The position numbers and the translations under genes are program-made. From Streptococcus infantis ATCC 700779 (GTDB taxonomy: Bacteria; Bacillota; Bacilli; Lactobacillales; Streptococcaceae): a DNA stretch of 64,000 nucleotides. This document shows positions 1 to 9,410 of the stretch, piece by piece. The notes below the pieces were generated by a model. That model saw only the letters and a program-made list of their open reading frames with translations. It had not been told where the DNA came from and searched no databases. The stretch spans positions 541,060 to 605,059 of the forward strand of contig NZ_GL732439.1 of the NCBI RefSeq assembly GCF_000187465.1, written 5' to 3'. Every line of letters begins with the position of its first letter. Positions within the stretch are counted from its first letter, which is position 1.

Positions 1-1
1 A

Positions 2-276
2 GCTCCAACAACAACTGAAGCTCCAACAACTGAAGCTCCAACAACTGAAGCTCCAACAACTGAAGCTCCAACAACTGAAGCTCCAACAACGACTGAAGCT
101 CCAACAACAACTGAAGCTCCAACAACAACTGAAGCTCCAACAACTGAAGCTCCAACAACTGAAGCTCCAACAACTGAAGCTCCAACAACTGAAGCTCCAA
201 CAACTGAAGCTCCAACGACTGAAGCTCCAACGACTGAAGCTCCAAAAACGACTGAGGCTCCAACAACAACTGAAAA
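2..276 (+). repeat. Tandem 15/18-bp coding repeats (EAPTT / EAPTTT)
   Basis: About sixteen near-identical units of ACAACTGAAGCTCCA (15 nt), interspersed with versions carrying one extra ACA codon (18 nt) and a few ACG variants. All length changes keep the reading frame. Such near-perfect repeats are prone to slippage, so stalk length probably varies between strains. Confidence 0.95.
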
Positions 277-385
277 CAAACCAGGACTTCCAAATACTGG
301 TGAGGCTACAAGCCTAGTACTTGTATTGGCAGGTGTGGTAATCATGTCAGGAACAGTTGTTATGAAACGTAAATTTACTAAATAA
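2..385 (+). CDS. C-terminal part of an LPXTG cell-wall-anchored surface protein (5' end outside window)
   Basis: An open frame with no start codon in the window runs to TAA at 383-385. The visible part is a low-complexity stalk of Ala-Pro-Thr-Thr-Glu units, followed by a classic sortase A signal: LPNTG at 287-301, a hydrophobic segment (roughly LVLVLAGVVIMSG) and the positive tail KRKFTK. The protein would be covalently attached to peptidoglycan, with the Pro/Thr-rich stalk spanning the wall. The functional head domain is upstream and cannot be identified. A strong hairpin terminator follows. Confidence 0.93.
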   Translation, partial: APTTTEAPTTEAPTTEAPTTEAPTTEAPTTTEAPTTTEAPTTTEAPTTEAPTTEAPTTEAPTTEAPTTEAPTTEAPTTEAPKTTEAPTTTENKPGLPNTGEATSLVLVLAGVVIMSGTVVMKRKFTK

Positions 386-412
386 TAGTTTTTAGAAAAT
401 CTACACTATCTT

Positions 413-437
413 AAAGAGAGCCGAAAGGCTCTCTTTT
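413..437 (+). terminator. Rho-independent terminator of the LPXTG gene
   Basis: Perfect stem AAAGAGAGCC / GGCTCTCTTT with a GAAA loop, 28 nt after the stop codon and ending in a T-run. Confidence 0.9.
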
Positions 438-551
438 CAATTTAATGAGTGTATATAAATCTCCCTACTTAATTAATTATTTTTTATAAAAAAGTGATAA
501 AAGCAAGTTTGAAATTAATAGTGAAAATTCATGGAATAAATCATTTTAGTC

Positions 552-580
552 TTGACAAATAGCTCTTATCCATGTAAAAT
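552..580 (+). promoter_or_regulatory. Promoter of rpsU
   Basis: TTGACA at 552-557 and TAAAAT at 575-580 with 17-nt spacing, about 35 nt upstream of the rpsU start. Confidence 0.8.
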
Positions 581-614
581 AGAATAGATCTTGAACTTGA
601 AGGGAGTGAAAAAA

Positions 615-791
615 ATGTCTAAAACAGTAGTACGTAAGAATGAATCTCTTGACGATGCACTTCGTCGTTTCAAACGTGCGGTTACTAAAGCTGGTACTCT
701 TCAAGAAACACGCAAACGTGAATTCTATGAAAAACCTTCTGTAAAACGTAAACGTAAATCAGAAGCAGCTCGTAAACGTAAAAAATTCTAA
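615..791 (+). CDS. rpsU: 30S ribosomal protein bS21
   Basis: 58 residues starting [16 protein letters not shown] and ending in a run of Lys/Arg, the normal size and composition of bS21, a small-subunit protein near the anti-Shine-Dalgarno end of 16S rRNA. An upstream in-frame start at 591 would add eight residues, but the ATG at 615 has the ribosome-binding site (AGGGAG at 601-606) and gives the family N-terminus. It is a single-gene unit with its own promoter and terminator. Confidence 0.97.
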
Positions 792-802
792 TTGAAATGA
801 AA

Positions 803-827
803 GGCTAGACTTGTCTAGTCTTTTTTT
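803..827 (+). terminator. Terminator after rpsU
   Basis: Stem GGCTAGAC / GTCTAGTC with a TT loop, followed by seven T. Confidence 0.85.
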
Positions 828-855
828 GCACATTGTTTAGAGATATGAGGAACTT

Positions 856-1818
856 ATGAAAGAGTATATAAAAGAATATCAAAAGATGCGCGAAGTACAT
901 TTTAAGGATTGGGGTTATTTTTCTGACCCTATAAACTGGCAGGAATTTGAAGAGTCTAATCAGAGGATTTTTCAAAAGTATTTGAAGGATTCAAAAGTAT
1001 TGTCCGATAATGTTTTAAGGACAAAGTTGTATAGTAGCTTATTGCTAAATGATATCAAGTATTTTGCATACTATATAGCTTTTTTAGACGGAGATTACAA
1101 ACAATTAAATAATGCTCTGTGGCAAACAGGAAGAGAAGAATTGATTAGAGGTGGTTTGCTTGCAAGTGGAACAATCTATACAGATGGTATTTTGAGGGGC
1201 TTATTTACCTCTTTTGCATGTAACGATTTTTCAGTCATTTCATCTTATATACCAAAAGACTTGCCTTTACTGAAAGGAACCTATTATCCCCAAAATGTCA
1301 TCAATCTTTTGCACGCTATTTATTATCAGGATGAAGACAGATTATCAGAGTCTATCATATTGGCACAACAGTTTCTAGAGAAGAAAAAACGAACAGGTAT
1401 GGAAGAATTTTCTGTTCGTTACTTTATAAACTTGGCAAGAAAAGAAGCAGCTGGGATAAGCCAAAACTTACAAAACTTATGCCTAGCTTATCAGAGACGG
1501 GGTTATTCCTTTGAGAAGATAGATAAATGCTTCGCTGATGAAGTTCATGGTCTTTATCGTTTGGTGAAATATTTTGATGATTCCATGTTTGAAGAGGTTC
1601 GTATGCCGTCTCATAAGACTTTTCTGCAGGAATTTGAAAAATGGCAAGTTCAAAATCAGTTTCCACAAGGACAACAGTTCTATATCTATCCACAAGATAT
1701 GGCTGATGCAAACAAAATACTAAAAAATGAACTTCCGAGAATTCACATAGAAAAATCTGGAAGGGATTTGGTGATAGACGTTGACCGATTTGCAGTGGAT
1801 TTGTCTCAACTGATTTGA
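856..1818 (+). CDS. Conserved hypothetical protein, possibly an Imm49-like immunity protein
   Basis: 320 residues, soluble, with no signal peptide or membrane segment. It is rich in predicted helices and aromatic residues (for example LRTKLYSSLLLNDIKYFAYY, then LDGDYKQLNNALW). The overall helical pattern recalls Imm49-type immunity proteins, but this is an impression, not a motif match. It sits alone between rpsU and hprK with no partner toxin visible. The start at 856 is preceded by a GAGGA-type ribosome-binding site (GATATGAGGAACTT). Function not assigned. Confidence 0.6.
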   Translation: MKEYIKEYQKMREVHFKDWGYFSDPINWQEFEESNQRIFQKYLKDSKVLSDNVLRTKLYSSLLLNDIKYFAYYIAFLDGDYKQLNNALWQTGREELIRGGLLASGTIYTDGILRGLFTSFACNDFSVISSYIPKDLPLLKGTYYPQNVINLLHAIYYQDEDRLSESIILAQQFLEKKKRTGMEEFSVRYFINLARKEAAGISQNLQNLCLAYQRRGYSFEKIDKCFADEVHGLYRLVKYFDDSMFEEVRMPSHKTFLQEFEKWQVQNQFPQGQQFYIYPQDMADANKILKNELPRIHIEKSGRDLVIDVDRFAVDLSQLI

Positions 1819-1914
1819 GAAAGTACGAGAAGACTCACATGCTAAATCATTTTTAAGGCAACTTTAAATAAATACTGTAAATCTTGCAAAAAAAGGAAAC
1901 TTCCAGCTACAATC

Positions 1915-1923
1915 TGATATAAT
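1915..1923 (+). promoter_or_regulatory. Extended -10 promoter of hprK-lgt
   Basis: TGATATAAT (extended -10, TATAAT at 1918-1923), about 30 nt before the hprK start. No good -35 is seen. Confidence 0.65.
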
Positions 1924-1953
1924 AGTAAGAGAACTCGATTTAAGGAGAAATAT

Positions 1954-2889
1954 ATGTCGGTTTCAGTAAAAGAAGTAATTGAGAAGCTTAGATTAGACAT
2001 TGTCTATGGGGAGCCTGAATTACTTGAAAAGGAAATTAATACTGCGGATATTACGCGACCTGGTCTTGAAATGACAGGCTATTTTGATTACTATACTCCA
2101 GAGCGTATTCAATTGTTGGGGATGAAGGAATGGTCTTACCTAGTCTCTATGCCTTCTCAAAATCGTTACGATGTCTTGAAAAAAATGTTTCAACCAGAGA
2201 CACCTGCGGTCATTGTTGCGCGTGGTCTAGTTGTTCCTGAGGAAATGTTGAAGGCAGCCAGAGAATGTAAAATTGCGATTTTAACTAGTCGTACAGCTAC
2301 AAGTCGTCTTTCTGGAGAACTGTCTAGTTATCTGGACTCCCGCTTAGCAGAACGTACTAGTGTACACGGTGTCCTAATGGATATCTATGGTATGGGTGTT
2401 TTGATTCAAGGTGATAGTGGAATTGGTAAGAGTGAGACAGGTTTAGAACTAGTTAAACGTGGTCACCGCTTGGTGGCAGACGATCGAGTAGATATCTATT
2501 CTAAGGATGAAATGACTCTCTGGGGTGAACCTGCTGAAATTTTGAAACATCTGATTGAAATTCGTGGAGTAGGGATCATTGATGTCATGAGTCTATACGG
2601 TGCTAGTGCTGTTAAGGATTCTTCACAGGTCCAGTTGGCTGTCTATCTAGAAAATTATGATACACATAAGACCTTTGACCGCTTGGGGAACAATGCTGAA
2701 GAGTTGGAAATTTCAGGTGTTTCTATTCCGCGTATTCGGATTCCTGTAAAAACAGGTCGCAATATTTCTGTGGTCATCGAAGCTGCTGCCATGAACTATC
2801 GTTCTAAGGAAATGGGCTTTGATGCGACACGTCTTTTTGAAGAAAGATTGACGAAATTAATCGAAAAGAACGAGGTGCAAAATGATTGA
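1954..2889 (+). CDS. hprK: HPr kinase/phosphorylase
   Basis: 311 residues. The bifunctional enzyme phosphorylates or dephosphorylates Ser46 of HPr and so controls CcpA-dependent carbon catabolite repression in Firmicutes. It has an N-terminal DRTGG-like domain, then the kinase core with Walker A GDSGIGKS at residues 153-160 and the signature region [25 protein letters not shown] lies before the ATG. It overlaps lgt by 8 nt, the usual streptococcal arrangement. Confidence 0.97.
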   Translation: MSVSVKEVIEKLRLDIVYGEPELLEKEINTADITRPGLEMTGYFDYYTPERIQLLGMKEWSYLVSMPSQNRYDVLKKMFQPETPAVIVARGLVVPEEMLKAARECKIAILTSRTATSRLSGELSSYLDSRLAERTSVHGVLMDIYGMGVLIQGDSGIGKSETGLELVKRGHRLVADDRVDIYSKDEMTLWGEPAEILKHLIEIRGVGIIDVMSLYGASAVKDSSQVQLAVYLENYDTHKTFDRLGNNAEELEISGVSIPRIRIPVKTGRNISVVIEAAAMNYRSKEMGFDATRLFEERLTKLIEKNEVQND

Positions 2890-3670
2890 TCCAGTTGCTT
2901 TTCAAATAGGTCCCTTTGCTGTTCGCTGGTATGCTATCTGCATTGTATCTGGATTAATACTAGCAGTTCTTCTTGCAATGAGAGAAGCACCCAAAAAGAA
3001 AATTTTATCTGATGATGTTATTGACTTTATACTAGTAGCCTTTCCTCTGTCCATTATTGGTGCAAGACTCTACTATGTCATCTTTAAGTTTGACTATTAT
3101 AGTCAACATATTGGAGAAATCTTTGCTATATGGAATGGTGGTCTTGCGATTTACGGCGGTCTAATTACTGGAGCGATTGTACTTTATATTTTCGCAGACC
3201 GTAAGTTAATCAATACCTGGGACTTCCTAGATATTGCAGCACCAAGTGTCTTGATTGCCCAGAGTCTTGGACGTTGGGGGAACTTCTTTAACCAAGAAGC
3301 TTATGGCGCAGTTGTAGAGAGTCTTGACTACTTGCCTGCTTTCATTAAAAATCAAATGTATATTGATGGTTCTTATCGTCAACCAACCTTCTTATACGAA
3401 TCTGTCTGGAACCTGATTGGGTTTGCTTTAATTGTTATTTTTAGACGCCGATTAAATGGCATTCGTCGTGGTCATATCACAGCTTTTTATCTAATTTGGT
3501 ATGGATTTGGACGTATGATTATTGAGGGTATGCGTACAGATAGTCTCATGTTCTTTGGACTTCGAGTATCTCAGTGGTTGTCTGTTCTATTAATTGGACT
3601 TGGTATTTATATTATCGTTTATCAAAATCGGAAAAAAGCACCATTTTATAATGTAAAAAAGGAGAATTAA
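2882..3670 (+). CDS. lgt: Prolipoprotein diacylglyceryl transferase
   Basis: 262 residues, polytopic. It transfers diacylglycerol from phosphatidylglycerol to the lipobox cysteine of prolipoproteins in the membrane. Visible Lgt features are the IAIYGG-like segment ([12 protein letters not shown]), the conserved [13 protein letters not shown] and a [11 protein letters not shown] segment. Translationally coupled to hprK. PstS and the amino-acid binding protein encoded further along this window are expected substrates. Confidence 0.96.
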   Translation: MIDPVAFQIGPFAVRWYAICIVSGLILAVLLAMREAPKKKILSDDVIDFILVAFPLSIIGARLYYVIFKFDYYSQHIGEIFAIWNGGLAIYGGLITGAIVLYIFADRKLINTWDFLDIAAPSVLIAQSLGRWGNFFNQEAYGAVVESLDYLPAFIKNQMYIDGSYRQPTFLYESVWNLIGFALIVIFRRRLNGIRRGHITAFYLIWYGFGRMIIEGMRTDSLMFFGLRVSQWLSVLLIGLGIYIIVYQNRKKAPFYNVKKEN

Positions 3671-3671
3671 A

Positions 3672-4055
3672 ATGTTAGAATTTGCTTATATTATTGTGGC
3701 TATTGCCTTGATTGTATTTATTGTTTATTTGATTATTACCCTTCAAAAAGTTGGACGTGTAATTGATGAAACAGAAAATACTGTTAAAACGCTAACTTCA
3801 GATGTAAATGTTACTCTACATCACACAAACGAACTTCTTGCCAAGGTCAATGTTCTTGCTGATGATATCAATATCAAAGTTGCAACCATTGATCCACTCT
3901 TTACAGCAGTTGCAGACCTTTCTGTTTCTGTTTCTGATTTAAATGATCAGGCTCGTGTCTTGAGTAAAAAAGCATCATCTGCAGGTTCAAAAACATTAAA
4001 GACTAGTGCAGGCTTATCTGCCGTTCGTATTGCAAGTAAATTTTTTAAAAAATAA
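3672..4055 (+). CDS. DUF948-type membrane-anchored protein
   Basis: 127 residues: one N-terminal transmembrane helix (about residues 3-24), then a heptad-like helical stretch (ENTVKTLTSDVNVTLHHTNELL) and a Lys-rich end. This is the layout of DUF948 proteins with methyl-accepting-like coiled coils. It starts 1 nt after the lgt stop with RBS AAAGGAG. Role unknown; probably envelope-associated. Confidence 0.85.
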   Translation: MLEFAYIIVAIALIVFIVYLIITLQKVGRVIDETENTVKTLTSDVNVTLHHTNELLAKVNVLADDINIKVATIDPLFTAVADLSVSVSDLNDQARVLSKKASSAGSKTLKTSAGLSAVRIASKFFKK

Positions 4056-4069
4056 AAAGGAGATAACTC

Positions 4070-4465
4070 ATGGGTAAATTATCATCAATCCTTTTAGGAA
4101 CTGTTTCAGGTGTGGCTGTTGCCTTGTTTCTAACAAGTGAAAAAGGAAAACACGTTACTAGTCAGGCACAAGACTTTATTGAAGATCTGAGAGAAGATCC
4201 AGAATATGCTAAGGAACAAGCTCTTGAAAAATTGACAGAAGTCAAAGAACAAACCAGAGATTTTGTTCTAAAGACAAAAGAACAAGTAGAATCAGGCGAA
4301 ATTACCTTGGATTCAGTTCTTGAAAAATCTAAATCTTTAGCTCAACAAGCTACTGAAGCTTCAAAAGAGACCTTGAACAGTCTCAAGGAACAATTGGAAG
4401 AAAAAGTAGTTGTTGAAGACCCAGAAGATGGTCAAGAAATCATCATTGATACTCAAGAAGATTAA
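4070..4465 (+). CDS. YtxH-like protein
   Basis: 131 residues: a short hydrophobic glycine-containing N-terminus (MGKLSSILLGTVSGVAVALF) and then a long charged amphipathic helix rich in Glu/Lys. It resembles YtxH/gas-vesicle-like stress proteins. RBS AAGGAG. Last gene of the hprK operon, closed by a terminator. Function unproven. Confidence 0.8.
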   Translation: MGKLSSILLGTVSGVAVALFLTSEKGKHVTSQAQDFIEDLREDPEYAKEQALEKLTEVKEQTRDFVLKTKEQVESGEITLDSVLEKSKSLAQQATEASKETLNSLKEQLEEKVVVEDPEDGQEIIIDTQED

Positions 4466-4470
4466 AATAG

Positions 4471-4519
4471 AAATCACCATTTTTGATTCCCTTAGAGTCG
4501 GAGATGGTGATTTTTTTCT
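4471..4519 (+). terminator. Terminator of the hprK operon
   Basis: AAATCACCAT paired with ATGGTGATTT (4504-4513), followed by T7. Confidence 0.85.
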
Positions 4520-4534
4520 TGAGTGAAGTCTTTG

Positions 4535-4543
4535 TGGTATAAT
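4535..4543 (+). promoter_or_regulatory. Extended -10 promoter of hemW (leaderless)
   Basis: TGGTATAAT with TATAAT at 4538-4543. Only seven bases separate the -10 from the ATG at 4551, so transcription should start at or within a base of the start codon. Confidence 0.65.
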
Positions 4544-4550
4544 AAATACT

Positions 4551-5681
4551 ATGCAGAAGAAACCAACATCAGCTTACGTGCACATTCCATTTTGCACACA
4601 AATCTGTTATTATTGTGACTTTTCTAAGGTCTTTATTAAAAATCAACCAGTAGACAGCTATCTAGAACATCTACTGCAAGAATTTCATTCTTATGACATT
4701 CAGAAGTTGCGTACTCTCTATATTGGGGGAGGTACACCGACAGCCTTGTCTGCGCCACAGTTAGAGGTGCTTCTGGATGGATTGACAAAAAACTTAGATT
4801 TGTCAGTCTTAGAAGAATTAACCATTGAGGCCAATCCTGGAGATTTGGATGAGGATAAGATTGCAGTTTTAAAGAATTCAGCTGTCAATCGTGTTTCATT
4901 GGGTGTCCAAACTTTTGATGACAAAATGCTGAAAAAAATTGGTCGTAGTCATTTGGAGAAAGATATCTATGAAAATATTGATCGTCTCAAGTTAGCAGGG
5001 TTTGATAATATTTCTATTGACTTGATCTACGCTCTTCCTGGTCAGACTATGGAGCAGGTCAAGGACAATGTTGCCAAGGCCATCGCTTTGGATATTCCCC
5101 ACATGAGTCTCTATAGCTTGATTTTGGAAAACCATACAGTCTTTATGAATCGTATGCGTCGTGGGAAATTACCACTTCCTAAAGAAGAAGTAGAAGCTGA
5201 AATGTTCGAATATATTATTGCAGAATTAGAGCGTGCTGGTTTTGAGCATTATGAAATTTCAAATTTTTCAAAACCTGGCTTTGAAAGTCGTCACAATCTT
5301 ATGTACTGGGATAATGCTGAGTATTATGGTATAGGTGCAGGTGCGTCTGGATATATAAACGGTGTTCGCTATAAAAACCATGGTCCAATCCGCCATTATT
5401 TGAAGGCAGTAGAAGAGGGAAATGCTCGCATCCATGAAGAACATCTAAGTCTAAGGGAACAAATGGAAGAAGAGATGTTTCTTGGACTTCGCAAGAAGAC
5501 AGGAGTTTCAAAAGCAAGATTCGAAGAAAAATTTGGTACATCTTTTGAAAATATATATGGTCAAGTTGTAAGAGATTTGTGTCATCAAGGTCTTTTACAA
5601 ATAGAAGATCAGCAAATACGAATGACAAAAAAGGGTCTCTTTTTAGGAGATACAGTAGCAGAAAGATTTATATTGGAGTAG
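4551..5681 (+). CDS. hemW: HemW-like radical SAM haem chaperone
   Basis: 376 residues. Radical SAM signature CxxxCYYC near residues 17-24 (FCTQICYYCDF), then the YIGGGTPTAL and VSLGVQTFDD motifs of the HemN/HemW group, and a C-terminal HemW domain. Proteins of this type bind haem and are not coproporphyrinogen dehydrogenases, although databases often call them HemN. The N-terminus matches the family, so the ATG at 4551 is right even though it has no ribosome-binding site. Next gene starts 4 nt later. Confidence 0.93.
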   Translation: MQKKPTSAYVHIPFCTQICYYCDFSKVFIKNQPVDSYLEHLLQEFHSYDIQKLRTLYIGGGTPTALSAPQLEVLLDGLTKNLDLSVLEELTIEANPGDLDEDKIAVLKNSAVNRVSLGVQTFDDKMLKKIGRSHLEKDIYENIDRLKLAGFDNISIDLIYALPGQTMEQVKDNVAKAIALDIPHMSLYSLILENHTVFMNRMRRGKLPLPKEEVEAEMFEYIIAELERAGFEHYEISNFSKPGFESRHNLMYWDNAEYYGIGAGASGYINGVRYKNHGPIRHYLKAVEEGNARIHEEHLSLREQMEEEMFLGLRKKTGVSKARFEEKFGTSFENIYGQVVRDLCHQGLLQIEDQQIRMTKKGLFLGDTVAERFILE

Positions 5682-5685
5682 AATT

Positions 5686-6423
5686 ATGGGCTTAACTTAT
5701 CAAATGAAGATGAAAATTCCTTTTGATATGGCTGATATGAATGGCCATATCAAGTTGCCAGATGTTATTTTGTTGTCCCTGCAAGTATCAGGAATGCAAT
5801 CCATTAATTTAGGAGTGAGTGACAAGGATGTTTTAGAACAGTATAATCTAGTCTGGATTATCACTGATTATGATATCGATGTTGTACGTTTACCTCAATT
5901 TGCTGAGGAGATTACCATCGAAACAGAGGCCTTGACCTACAATCGTCTATTTTGTTACCGCCGATTTACTATTTATGATGAAGCTGGTCAAGAAATCATT
6001 CGCATGGTGGCTACCTTTGTCCTTATGGATCGTGATAGTCGTAAGGTCCACCCTGTAGAACCAGAAATTGTCGCACCTTATCAATCTGAATTTTCTAAGA
6101 AACTCCTTCGCGGGCCAAAATATGCAGATCTGGAAGAAGCGATTAGCAAAGATTATCATGTCCGTTTTTACGACTTGGATATGAATGGCCACGTCAATAA
6201 CAGCAAATACCTGGACTGGGTTTTTGAAGTTATGGGGGCAGATTTCCTAACCAATCATATTCCTAAAAAAATCAACCTCAAATATGTCAAGGAAGTTCGA
6301 CCAGGTGGTATGATTACTTCTAGTTACGAATTGAATCAACTAGAAAGCAATCACCAAGTCACAAGTGATGGCGATATTAATGCTCAGGCAAAGATAATTT
6401 GGCAAGAAATTAACACAGATTAG
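5686..6423 (+). CDS. Acyl-ACP thioesterase (FatA/B family)
   Basis: 245 residues with two hotdog folds. Each half carries a D-x-N-G-H pattern (DMADMNGHIKLPD near the N-terminus, and YDLDMNGHVNNSKYLDWVFE in the second half). The second motif holds the Asn/His residues expected at the thioesterase site. It releases fatty acids from acyl carrier protein. Operonic with hemW. Confidence 0.93.
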   Translation: MGLTYQMKMKIPFDMADMNGHIKLPDVILLSLQVSGMQSINLGVSDKDVLEQYNLVWIITDYDIDVVRLPQFAEEITIETEALTYNRLFCYRRFTIYDEAGQEIIRMVATFVLMDRDSRKVHPVEPEIVAPYQSEFSKKLLRGPKYADLEEAISKDYHVRFYDLDMNGHVNNSKYLDWVFEVMGADFLTNHIPKKINLKYVKEVRPGGMITSSYELNQLESNHQVTSDGDINAQAKIIWQEINTD

Positions 6424-6433
6424 AAAGTAATAT

Positions 6434-7207
6434 ATGACTTATAAAGGCTATTTAATTGATTTAGACGGTACAATTTATAAAGGAAAAGATAGAATCCCAG
6501 CTGGTGAAGCATTTGTTCACGAGTTGCAAAAAAGAGTGATTCCTTATCTCTTTGTAACAAACAACACTACTCGTACACCTGAAAGTGTTCAAGAGATGTT
6601 GGCAAATCAGTTTAATATTGACACACCTGTATCGACAATCTATACTGCAACCTTAGCGACTATTGATTACATGAATGATTTAGGTCTTGAAAAGACTGTT
6701 TATGTAATTGGAGAAGCAGGGCTCAAGGAAGCAATCAAAGCAGCTGGTTATGTTGAAGATAAAAAAAATCCAGCCTATGTGGTTGTAGGTTTGGACTGGC
6801 AAGTTGACTATGAAAAATTTGCTACTGCAACCCTAGCTATCCATAAAGGTGCTCATTTTATCGGCACCAATCCAGATTTAAATATTCCAACAGAACGTGG
6901 ACTTTTACCTGGTGCTGGTTCACTGATTACTCTTCTTGAAGCAGCAACTCGTGTAAAACCAGTTTATATTGGAAAACCAAACGCGATTATTATGGATAAG
7001 GCTGTTGAACACCTAGGACTTGAACGCCAAGAAATTGTCATGGTAGGGGATAATTATCTTACTGATATTCGAGCTGGTATTGACAATGGCATTCCAAGTC
7101 TTTTGGTGACGACAGGATTTACAAAACCTGAAGAAGTAGCGGATTTACCAATCGCACCAACCCATGTCCTCTCAAGTCTAGCGGAGTGGAATTTCGATGA
7201 AAACTAA
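6434..7207 (+). CDS. HAD-IIA (NagD/YutF-type) phosphatase
   Basis: 257 residues. HAD motif I is [13 protein letters not shown] with nucleophile Asp, motif II is FVTNNTTR, and the late motif is [14 protein letters not shown]. The YIGKPN segment and [12 protein letters not shown] are typical of the NagD/p-nitrophenyl phosphatase family. Cytosolic sugar- or nucleotide-phosphate phosphatase; exact substrate unknown. Its stop overlaps the next start by 11 nt. Confidence 0.92.
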   Translation: MTYKGYLIDLDGTIYKGKDRIPAGEAFVHELQKRVIPYLFVTNNTTRTPESVQEMLANQFNIDTPVSTIYTATLATIDYMNDLGLEKTVYVIGEAGLKEAIKAAGYVEDKKNPAYVVVGLDWQVDYEKFATATLAIHKGAHFIGTNPDLNIPTERGLLPGAGSLITLLEAATRVKPVYIGKPNAIIMDKAVEHLGLERQEIVMVGDNYLTDIRAGIDNGIPSLLVTTGFTKPEEVADLPIAPTHVLSSLAEWNFDEN

Positions 7208-7826
7208 ATTTACTTTTGTAGGAAGTCTTCTCTTTCTCCTCTCGCTTGCTATTTTATTGACCATCTACCTGTCTTGGTTGGTTTACCCTCTGGAGATTTC
7301 TTGGTTAAATCTGACAAGTCGTGTTCATGTTCAACCTCAGACCATCCAACATAACTTGAATGTTTTGATGAATTATTTGACCAATCCATTGAGTCAAGTA
7401 TTAGCAATGCCAGATTTTCCTTCGTCTGCCTCTGGAATTCACCACTTTGTCGTTGTAAAGGGACTCTTTCACCTAGCGCAAGGAGTAGCAATCGTAACTC
7501 TACCGATTTTCTACCTTTTTTGGAAGCGAGTCATTCAGAAAGGTTTTCTGTCTCTATATCGCAGAGGTCTCTTGATTATGCTGTCTTTACCTTTGGTTCT
7601 TGGTTTAGTTGGCGTCTTCATTGGGTTTGAACAATTCTTTACCTTGTTTCATCAAATTCTATTTGTAGGTGATGATACCTGGCTTTTTGATCCCGCTAAA
7701 GATCCAGTCATTCTTATTCTACCAGAGGATTTTTTCCTGCATGCCTTTCTCCTATTTTTCTGCTTGTATGAGTTAATTTTTGGATTCGTTTATCTACTAA
7801 GTTGGAAAAAATTACCAAAAATATAA
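7197..7826 (+). CDS. TIGR01906-type (DUF1461) integral membrane protein
   Basis: 209 residues with a signal-anchor helix at 8-30 and about three further transmembrane helices. An extracytoplasmic region of roughly 80 residues ([26 protein letters not shown]) precedes the second helix. This matches the DUF1461 pattern, which always lies near the NagD-like gene in streptococci. Role unknown. Confidence 0.85.
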   Translation: MKTKFTFVGSLLFLLSLAILLTIYLSWLVYPLEISWLNLTSRVHVQPQTIQHNLNVLMNYLTNPLSQVLAMPDFPSSASGIHHFVVVKGLFHLAQGVAIVTLPIFYLFWKRVIQKGFLSLYRRGLLIMLSLPLVLGLVGVFIGFEQFFTLFHQILFVGDDTWLFDPAKDPVILILPEDFFLHAFLLFFCLYELIFGFVYLLSWKKLPKI

Positions 7827-7860
7827 TAAATGCAAAAAAATGTTTTAAAAATTATACGAA

Positions 7861-7893
7861 AAACCTATTTTTCTTTAAAAAGTAGGTTTTTTT
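7861..7893 (+). terminator. Terminator of the hemW operon
   Basis: AAACCTA / TAGGTTT stem with AT-rich inner pairs, followed by T8. Confidence 0.85.
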
Positions 7894-7927
7894 TCGGAAA
7901 TAACTAGTCAAGCGCTTTATTTTTTTG

Positions 7928-7933
7928 TATAAT
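7928..7933 (+). promoter_or_regulatory. -10 of the spx operon
   Basis: TATAAT at 7928-7933. A weak -35 (TAGTCA at 7904-7909) lies 18 nt upstream. Confidence 0.5.
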
Positions 7934-7966
7934 AGAGTTAGAAAAGTATGCAAAGAAGAGAATAGC

Positions 7967-8368
7967 ATGATTACACTATTTTTATCACCGAGTTGTACAT
8001 CATGTCGTAAGGCAAAGGCCTGGCTTGATAATCATAAAGTGCCTTTCCAAGAGCACAACATTATGACCAGTCCTTTATCAAGAAAAGAATTACAACACAT
8101 TCTTTCCTTGACCGAAAACGGTACCGATGACATCATTTCAACTCGTTCAAAAATTTTCCAAAAATTAAATATCGATGTGGAAAGTATCTCGGTGACAGAG
8201 TTGCTTAATTTAATTGAGCAATATCCTAGTCTTTTGCGTCGTCCAATCATCATTGATGATAAACGTATGCAGATTGGCTTTAATGAAGATGAGATTCGTG
8301 CATTTCTTCCTCGTAGTTACCGTAAGCAAGAATTGAAAGAAGCTACATTAAGAGCTGGTATTAATTAG
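7967..8368 (+). CDS. spx: Spx/ArsC-family transcriptional regulator
   Basis: 133 residues starting MITLFLSPSCTSCRKAKAWL. It has the redox CxxC (CTSC) near the N-terminus and the RPIIIDDKRMQIGFNEDEIR segment of Spx. Spx binds the RNA polymerase alpha subunit and redirects transcription under thiol stress. A longer frame starts at 7925, but that overlaps the -10 region; the ATG at 7967 gives the canonical N-terminus. Adjacent to the UPF0223 gene with no gap. Confidence 0.93.
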   Translation: MITLFLSPSCTSCRKAKAWLDNHKVPFQEHNIMTSPLSRKELQHILSLTENGTDDIISTRSKIFQKLNIDVESISVTELLNLIEQYPSLLRRPIIIDDKRMQIGFNEDEIRAFLPRSYRKQELKEATLRAGIN

Positions 8369-8647
8369 ATGAATAAACAGTATAGTTACCCACTAGATTT
8401 GTCGTGGAGCACTGAAGAACTTGCTTCAGTGCTTTCTTTTTTTAATGATGTTGAAGCTGCCTATGAAACACAGGTAGATGCTAAGAAACTATTAGAATCC
8501 TACAAGGTATTCAAGTCAGTTGTGCCTAGCAAGAGCGAAGAAAAACGTTTGGGACGTGAGTTTGAATCAGTTAGTGGCTATTCTTTCTACCGTGCAGTTC
8601 AGTTGGCCAAAGAAAAAGGAGAAGGGAAGATTTCACTTGGAAAATAA
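8369..8647 (+). CDS. UPF0223 family protein
   Basis: 92 residues, acidic and helical, beginning [17 protein letters not shown] and containing the [23 protein letters not shown] region of UPF0223. No known activity. It begins directly after the spx stop and overlaps the following phosphatase gene, a conserved order in streptococci. Confidence 0.9.
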   Translation: MNKQYSYPLDLSWSTEELASVLSFFNDVEAAYETQVDAKKLLESYKVFKSVVPSKSEEKRLGREFESVSGYSFYRAVQLAKEKGEGKISLGK

Positions 8648-9404
8648 ATTTACATTTGCCAAAGAAATTGTCAGGGAAGCTGGGGAATACATTCTCCAGC
8701 ATATGAAAGAAGATCTCCATGTTGAGAGAAAGTCTTCCCCTACAGATTTGGTAACTAAGTTAGATAAAGAAGTTCAAGAATTACTTATTAAAAAAATCCG
8801 TTCTCGCTATCCAGATGATCTATTTTGTGCAGAAGAAGGCTGCATGCGTGCAGCAGTAGGACAAGGTTCTGTATGGATTATTGATCCTATTGATGGAACC
8901 AACAACTTCGTAGCACAAGGTGAAGATTTTGCTGTTATGCTGGCCTATTTTGAGGATGGTATTGGTAAGTTTGGTATTATTTATGATGTCATGAAAGGTG
9001 ATTGTTACCATGGTGGAGGAGACTTCCCGCCCTGTCGCAATGACGAACCTTTGCCACTCTTTAAAAAGAGACCCTTGAGAGAATTTTTGGTAGCTGGTAA
9101 TTCTGGAATGTTAGCGACTAACGAATGGGGCTTAGCGGATTTGGGAAACGCTGCACTTGGGACACGAGTTTATGGCAGCGCCGCTATTAGTTTTGCCAAG
9201 GTACTATCAGGTCGACTTTTAACCTATATCACTTATTTACAACCTTGGGATTATGCGGCTGCAAGTATCCTAGGTGAGAGTTTGGGGTATAAGGTTTTTA
9301 CGATTGCTGGTGAGGAAGTCGATTTTCAAACACGACAGGCCGTTATGATGGTGCCAGTCGAGATGAAAGATGAGATTCAATCCTATATCTATGAAAGGAA
9401 ATAA
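8637..9404 (+). CDS. Inositol monophosphatase family protein
   Basis: 255 residues if translated from TTG at 8637, which has a good ribosome-binding site (AAGGAG at 8616-8621) and yields an N-terminus ([16 protein letters not shown]) of family type. A longer frame from 8520 would lie inside the previous gene. Metal-binding motifs are [16 protein letters not shown] and the C-terminal PWDYAAA. It is a Mg-dependent phosphatase acting on inositol phosphate, PAP or a related substrate. Confidence 0.9.
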   Translation: MENKFTFAKEIVREAGEYILQHMKEDLHVERKSSPTDLVTKLDKEVQELLIKKIRSRYPDDLFCAEEGCMRAAVGQGSVWIIDPIDGTNNFVAQGEDFAVMLAYFEDGIGKFGIIYDVMKGDCYHGGGDFPPCRNDEPLPLFKKRPLREFLVAGNSGMLATNEWGLADLGNAALGTRVYGSAAISFAKVLSGRLLTYITYLQPWDYAAASILGESLGYKVFTIAGEEVDFQTRQAVMMVPVEMKDEIQSYIYERK

Positions 9405-9410
9405 ATCTAC

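Noticed and set aside
591..614. Upstream start of rpsU
   Set aside because: The extra residues overlap the ribosome-binding site of the ATG at 615, and bS21 begins MSKT.
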